DNA of 64,000 nucleotides, from the NCBI RefSeq assembly GCF_900186865.1, contig NZ_LT906480.1:3800001-3864000 (forward strand), given 5' to 3'. The position numbers and the translations under genes were made by a program. The notes beneath the pieces are model-generated. The model had not been told where the DNA came from. It searched no databases and worked only from the letters and a program-made list of their open reading frames with translations. Positions 60,325 to 64,000 of this stretch are shown here, piece after piece; positions within the stretch are counted from its first letter, which is position 1; the number at the start of each line of letters is the position of its first letter. The DNA is from Stenotrophomonas maltophilia. Its GTDB lineage: Bacteria > Pseudomonadota > Gammaproteobacteria > Xanthomonadales > Xanthomonadaceae.

Positions 60325-63300
60325 TTACGAGGCCTGGCGCAGTGCCGTCACCCGCTGCGCCAGCTTCTTCGCCGAAATGCCGGTACGTGCCCCCAGCTCC
60401 TGCGCGAACAGTGACACCCGCAGCTCTTCCAGATCCCAGCGCAGCGCCTGCCATTGCGGGCGATCGCGCAGGCCCTGCTGCTCTGCCGTTTCCAGCGCTT
60501 CCAGGAACGGATGCAGTTCCAGCATGCGTGCCTGGTCACGTGGCGGATCACGCTTGGCGCGTTCGGTGCGCAGGATCATGGCCTTCAGGTAGCGCGGATA
60601 CTGCGCCAGCGCGTCGGCCGGCGTATCGCGCAGGAAACCGGGGTGGATCAGCCCGGACAGCTGCGCTTCCATGTCGTCCAGGTTGCCGCGCGCCCAACCC
60701 ATCAACGGTGCTTCCAGCATCGGCTTCAGTTCCGCCACCAGCGCCAGGATGGTTGCGGCCAGTTTCAGCCGCGACATGGCCTCGCCGAACAGGGCCTTGG
60801 CCGCGTGCTCACGGCGCTGTTCGAAGGCCGCCGCATCGCGGATGTCTTCCAGGCCCTCCGCCAACACCGCGTTCATCGCCGCATCCACCAGGTCACCACG
60901 CAGGCGCTCCTGCGACTCGATCGCCGCATACAACAGGCCGGTCTTGGCGCCCACCGGCAGCTGCTTGCGCGCCTGCTTGACCTTCTCGGCCAGGGCGATC
61001 TCCAGCAGCCGGCGCACGCCCAGCGGGTGAGCCTCCTGTGCCTGCTGCCGATCGGCGAAGATGCGCAGCGCCACGCTGTCACCCTCGTCCAGCAATGCCG
61101 GATAGGCCGGAACGCCGGCTTCACCGGGCACCTGCAGCGGTATCGGCGTGGCCGGGAACGTGCGCAGGCCATCGGCCGCCATCTCGCGGCCAGCGCGTGC
61201 AGCGAAGGCGTCGCCGGCACGACCGCCGAATTTCGCGCGCAGTGCGTCCAGATCACGCGAAGTGGCCAGCACCTTGCCCTGCTCGTCGCGCAGCCGCAGG
61301 TTCATGTGCAGATGCGGCTCGATCGAACCGGGCTCGAAATCGAGCGCGGTCACGGTGGCACCGGTTGCACGTGACAGGAAACGCGCCAGTTCGCCGGTGA
61401 TGGCATCGGCGCTGGGCTGCGGAAACGCCTCGTAGAACGCGCGGCCGAAGTCCGGCGCCGGCACGTAGTTGCGGCGCATTGCCTTGGGCAGGCTGCGGAT
61501 CAGTGCCGAGGCCTTGTCGGCGACGAAGCCCGGCGCCAGCCAGCCCAGCTGCACCGGGTCCAATGCATTGAGCAGGTGCAGCGGCACGTCCAGGGTCACG
61601 CCGTCATCGTCGGCACCCGGCTCGAAGCGGTAGTGCAGCGGCAACCGCGCCTGGCCCAGCGCCAGGTATTTCGGGTAGCGCTCCTGCTCACTGCCGTCGC
61701 CGGGCAGCAAGTCTGCGAGCGACCAATGCAGCGCCTTGCGCTGTTCCGGTGCCAGTCCCTTCCACCAGGTATCCAGCCCCGCCGCCGAATGGATCTGCGG
61801 CGGTACCCGGTCCAGGTACCAGCGCGCCTGCCAGTCCTCGTCGGCAACAATGCCGGCGCGGCGCAGCTTGGCTTCCTCCTCGCGGGCGACCTCCAGCACT
61901 TTCTGGTTGTCGGCCACGAAACTGGCGCGGGTGTTGATCTCGCCGGTCACCAATGCCTGGCGCACGAAGATGTCATGTGCCTCGCCCGGCTCGATGCGGC
62001 CGTAATGCACCGGCTTCTTCGGCGCCAGCACCAGGCCGAACAGGCTGATCTGCTCGGACGCCAGCACCTGTCCCTGTGCGCGCGACCAGTGCGGATCGAA
62101 GTGCTTGCGCAACAGCAGGTGCGGCAGCTCGGCAATCACCCAGTCCGGTTCGATCGCGGCCAGGGTCATGCCCCACACCTTCTGCGTATCCAGCAGGTTG
62201 GCCACCAGCAGCCACGGCGGCGGCCGCTTGGACAGCGCCGAACCCGGGAACGGCAGGAAGCGGCGCTGGCGTGGCGCCTGGAAATCGCCCTTCTCGGTGC
62301 GGTGGCCGATCTGCGTCGGCAGGCCCGCCACCAGCGCCCGGTGCAGGGTCTGGTAGGCGGCGGCGCGCACGCGTTCGCTGAAACCGCCGCCAACCGGCGC
62401 CTGTTCCTTCTGCGCGCGCACGGCCACCGGCGCCGGTGCGGCCTCGGCCTTGCCTTCGCGGGCCAGGCGCGCGGCGCGGTGCAGCTGGCCCCGGGTGGCT
62501 TTCACCGCCGCCGCGTCGTCACGCGCCGGTGCCGGCGCACTGCTGCCGGCCAGCAACGGCGCCATCGACGCCTCGCTGGCCTCCTCCTTCCAGCCCAGTT
62601 CCTCGCACAGCAGCCGCAGCTGGCGATGCAGCTCGCGCCACTCGCGCATGCGCAGGAAGCCGAGGAAATGACGTCCGCACCAGTCGCGCAGCTTGGACTG
62701 CGTCAGGTCTTCATGGGCCTGCCGGTAGGCATCCCACAGGCGCAGCACGCCAACGAACTCGGAGCGGCCATCGGCGAACTGCGCGTGCGCGCTGTCGGCC
62801 GCACCACGCGCTTCGGGTGGGCGTTCGCGCGGGTCCTGGATGCCCAGGAACGAGGCGATCACCAGCATCGGCCGCAGGCAGCCTGCGGCCTGCGCGGCCA
62901 CCAGCATGCGCGCAAGCTTCACGTCCACCGGCAGGCGTGCCATCTGCTTGCCGATGGTGGTCATGCGCCGCTCGGCGTCGATCGCGCCCAGTTCGGTCAG
63001 CTGCTGCCAGCCATCGGCTACCGCGCGCTCGTCCGGCGCTTCCAGGAACGGGAAATCCTCGATGCGGCCCAGGCCCAGCTGCAGCATGCGCAGGATCACC
63101 CCGGCCAGGCTGGAGCGGCGGATTTCCGGATCGGTGAATTCGGGCCGCGCCTGGAAATCGGCTTCGGCGTACAGGCGGTAACAGATACCTTCGGCGATAC
63201 GTCCGCAGCGACCTTTGCGCTGGTTGGCGCTGGCCTGCGAGATCGGCTCGATGTGCAGGCGGTCCAGCTTGTTGCGCGGGCTGTAGCGCTTGACGCGGGC

Positions 63301-64000
63301 GAAACCCGGATCGACCACGTAACGGATGCGCGGCACCGTCAGCGAGGTTTCGGCCACGTTGGTGGCCAGCACGATGCGCCGGTTCGGCCCGGGGTTGAAC
63401 ACCCGGTCCTGGTCCTGGTTGGACAGCCGCGCGTACAGCGGCAGCACCTCGGTATTACGGTACTTGCGCCGTTCCAGCGACTGGTGCGCATCGCGGATCT
63501 CGCGCTCGCCCGGCAGGAAGATCAGCACGTCGCCGCGCGCATCCAGGCGGGTGATCTCGTCAATGGCCGACACGATGGCGTCGTTGACGGTGCGTTCGCC
63601 CTGGTCTTCGCCCTCGCCTTCCAGCGCGCGGTAGCGCACTTCCACCGGATAGGTACGGCCTTCGACGCTGATCACCGGCGCATTGTCGAAATGCTGGGCG
63701 AAGCGTTCGGTGTCGATGGTGGCCGAGGTGACGATCAGCTTCAGGTCCGGCCGCTTGCGCAGCAGCTGCTTCAGGTAGCCCAGCAGGAAATCGATGTTGA
63801 GGCTGCGTTCGTGCGCCTCGTCGACGATGATCGTGTCGTAGTTCGACAGCCAGCGGTCACTGGCGATCTCCGCCAGCAGGATGCCGTCGGTCATGAACTT
63901 GATGCGGCTGTCTTCGCTGACCTTGTCATTGAAGCGCACCTGGTAGCCGACCAGCTGGCCCAGTTCACTCTGCAGTTCCTGTGCCACGCGGCTGGCCACC
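60325..64000 (-). CDS. hrpA: ATP-dependent RNA helicase HrpA (N terminus cut by window edge)
   Basis: The visible 1224 residues run off the right edge, so the Walker A region is missing. The frame holds LVGYQVRFNDKVSEDSRIKF, MTDGILLAEIASD, DEAHERSLNIDFLLGYL (DEAH box), TNVAETSLTVPRIRYVVDPG and QRKGRCGRIAEGICYRLY (motif VI). HA2 and OB domains and the long HrpA-specific C-terminal domain follow. HrpA is about 1300 residues in E. coli, so about 80-130 residues are probably missing. It acts on mRNA and on stalled or collided ribosomes. Confidence 0.95.
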   Translation of the reverse strand, partial: VASRVAQELQSELGQLVGYQVRFNDKVSEDSRIKFMTDGILLAEIASDRWLSNYDTIIVDEAHERSLNIDFLLGYLKQLLRKRPDLKLIVTSATIDTERFAQHFDNAPVISVEGRTYPVEVRYRALEGEGEDQGERTVNDAIVSAIDEITRLDARGDVLIFLPGEREIRDAHQSLERRKYRNTEVLPLYARLSNQDQDRVFNPGPNRRIVLATNVAETSLTVPRIRYVVDPGFARVKRYSPRNKLDRLHIEPISQASANQRKGRCGRIAEGICYRLYAEADFQARPEFTDPEIRRSSLAGVILRMLQLGLGRIEDFPFLEAPDERAVADGWQQLTELGAIDAERRMTTIGKQMARLPVDVKLARMLVAAQAAGCLRPMLVIASFLGIQDPRERPPEARGAADSAHAQFADGRSEFVGVLRLWDAYRQAHEDLTQSKLRDWCGRHFLGFLRMREWRELHRQLRLLCEELGWKEEASEASMAPLLAGSSAPAPARDDAAAVKATRGQLHRAARLAREGKAEAAPAPVAVRAQKEQAPVGGGFSERVRAAAYQTLHRALVAGLPTQIGHRTEKGDFQAPRQRRFLPFPGSALSKRPPPWLLVANLLDTQKVWGMTLAAIEPDWVIAELPHLLLRKHFDPHWSRAQGQVLASEQISLFGLVLAPKKPVHYGRIEPGEAHDIFVRQALVTGEINTRASFVADNQKVLEVAREEEAKLRRAGIVADEDWQARWYLDRVPPQIHSAAGLDTWWKGLAPEQRKALHWSLADLLPGDGSEQERYPKYLALGQARLPLHYRFEPGADDDGVTLDVPLHLLNALDPVQLGWLAPGFVADKASALIRSLPKAMRRNYVPAPDFGRAFYEAFPQPSADAITGELARFLSRATGATVTALDFEPGSIEPHLHMNLRLRDEQGKVLATSRDLDALRAKFGGRAGDAFAARAGREMAADGLRTFPATPIPLQVPGEAGVPAYPALLDEGDSVALRIFADRQQAQEAHPLGVRRLLEIALAEKVKQARKQLPVGAKTGLLYAAIESQERLRGDLVDAAMNAVLAEGLEDIRDAAAFEQRREHAAKALFGEAMSRLKLAATILALVAELKPMLEAPLMGWARGNLDDMEAQLSGLIHPGFLRDTPADALAQYPRYLKAMILRTERAKRDPPRDQARMLELHPFLEALETAEQQGLRDRPQWQALRWDLEELRVSLFAQELGARTGISAKKLAQRVTALRQAS

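Noticed and set aside
1..64000. tRNA, rRNA, prophage or complete insertion sequences.
   Set aside because: No cloverleaf, rRNA-like sequence, integrase, transposase or phage structural gene could be recognised on either strand by eye; a tRNA-finding program would be needed to exclude a missed tRNA.

Overview
This window looks like chromosomal DNA of a Stenotrophomonas (S. maltophilia-complex) or closely related Xanthomonadaceae bacterium. It is high in GC, with long open antisense frames. It carries a Xanthomonas-type TonB-dependent receptor, GTAG-headed palindromes of the SMAG/REP kind, a pilGHIJ-chpABC cluster next to gshB and a tonB-like gene, and a PBP1b gene overlapping a TPR lipoprotein of the LpoP type. 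I see no rRNA, tRNA, CRISPR array, prophage or complete IS. These identifications rest on reading motifs and gene order, not on database searches.

Layout. 1-9 kb: end of an M23 peptidase, release factor 3 (prfC), a hemolysin-III-type membrane protein, an AsmA-like protein, an overlapping glycosyltransferase/CBS pair, mtgA, hslO and a secreted protein of unknown function. 9-17 kb: a large TonB-dependent receptor, then a TetR regulator divergent from a hydrolase-fadE-hotdog thioesterase set (fatty-acid metabolism). 17-23 kb: a composite palindromic repeat, DUF1304, an MFS/nucleotide-carrier-like transporter, a serine beta-lactamase-fold hydrolase, and a divergent SDR/LysR pair. 23-32 kb: a Lys/Ala-rich histone-like protein, a 770-bp gene-free stretch, gcvH and gcvT, nfeD-qmcA, a small Mpo1-like protein, the nudE-cysQ-mazG-ynfA run, and bioA-rsmE.

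32.7-46.8 kb is dominated by the type IV pilus chemosensory operon on the minus strand (pilG, pilH, pilI, pilJ, a 2225-residue chpA, a degenerate chpB, chpC), divergent from gshB-tonB. PilK is absent and ChpB lacks the CheB nucleophile, so receptor methylation may have been lost. 47-64 kb: tsaB-yoaA, the PBP1b-LpoP pair, a glycosyltransferase, an atypical SDR, a TPR-like membrane protein, relA, a small secreted protein and the 3' part of hrpA.

The most striking unexplained feature is a repeat family at three loci (about 17.1-17.6, 46.8-47.36 and 50.19-50.63 kb). Each locus carries two large palindromes in inverted orientation around a shared T-rich middle module. The six palindromes share an asymmetric core, but their 20-26 bp arms differ between copies and are perfectly complementary within each copy, which suggests maintenance of structure rather than sequence. 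Other leads are two candidate leaderless genes, two stop codons supplied by SMAG repeat heads, a duplicated 20-bp motif in the gene-free stretch before the histone-like gene, and an SDR without its catalytic tyrosine.
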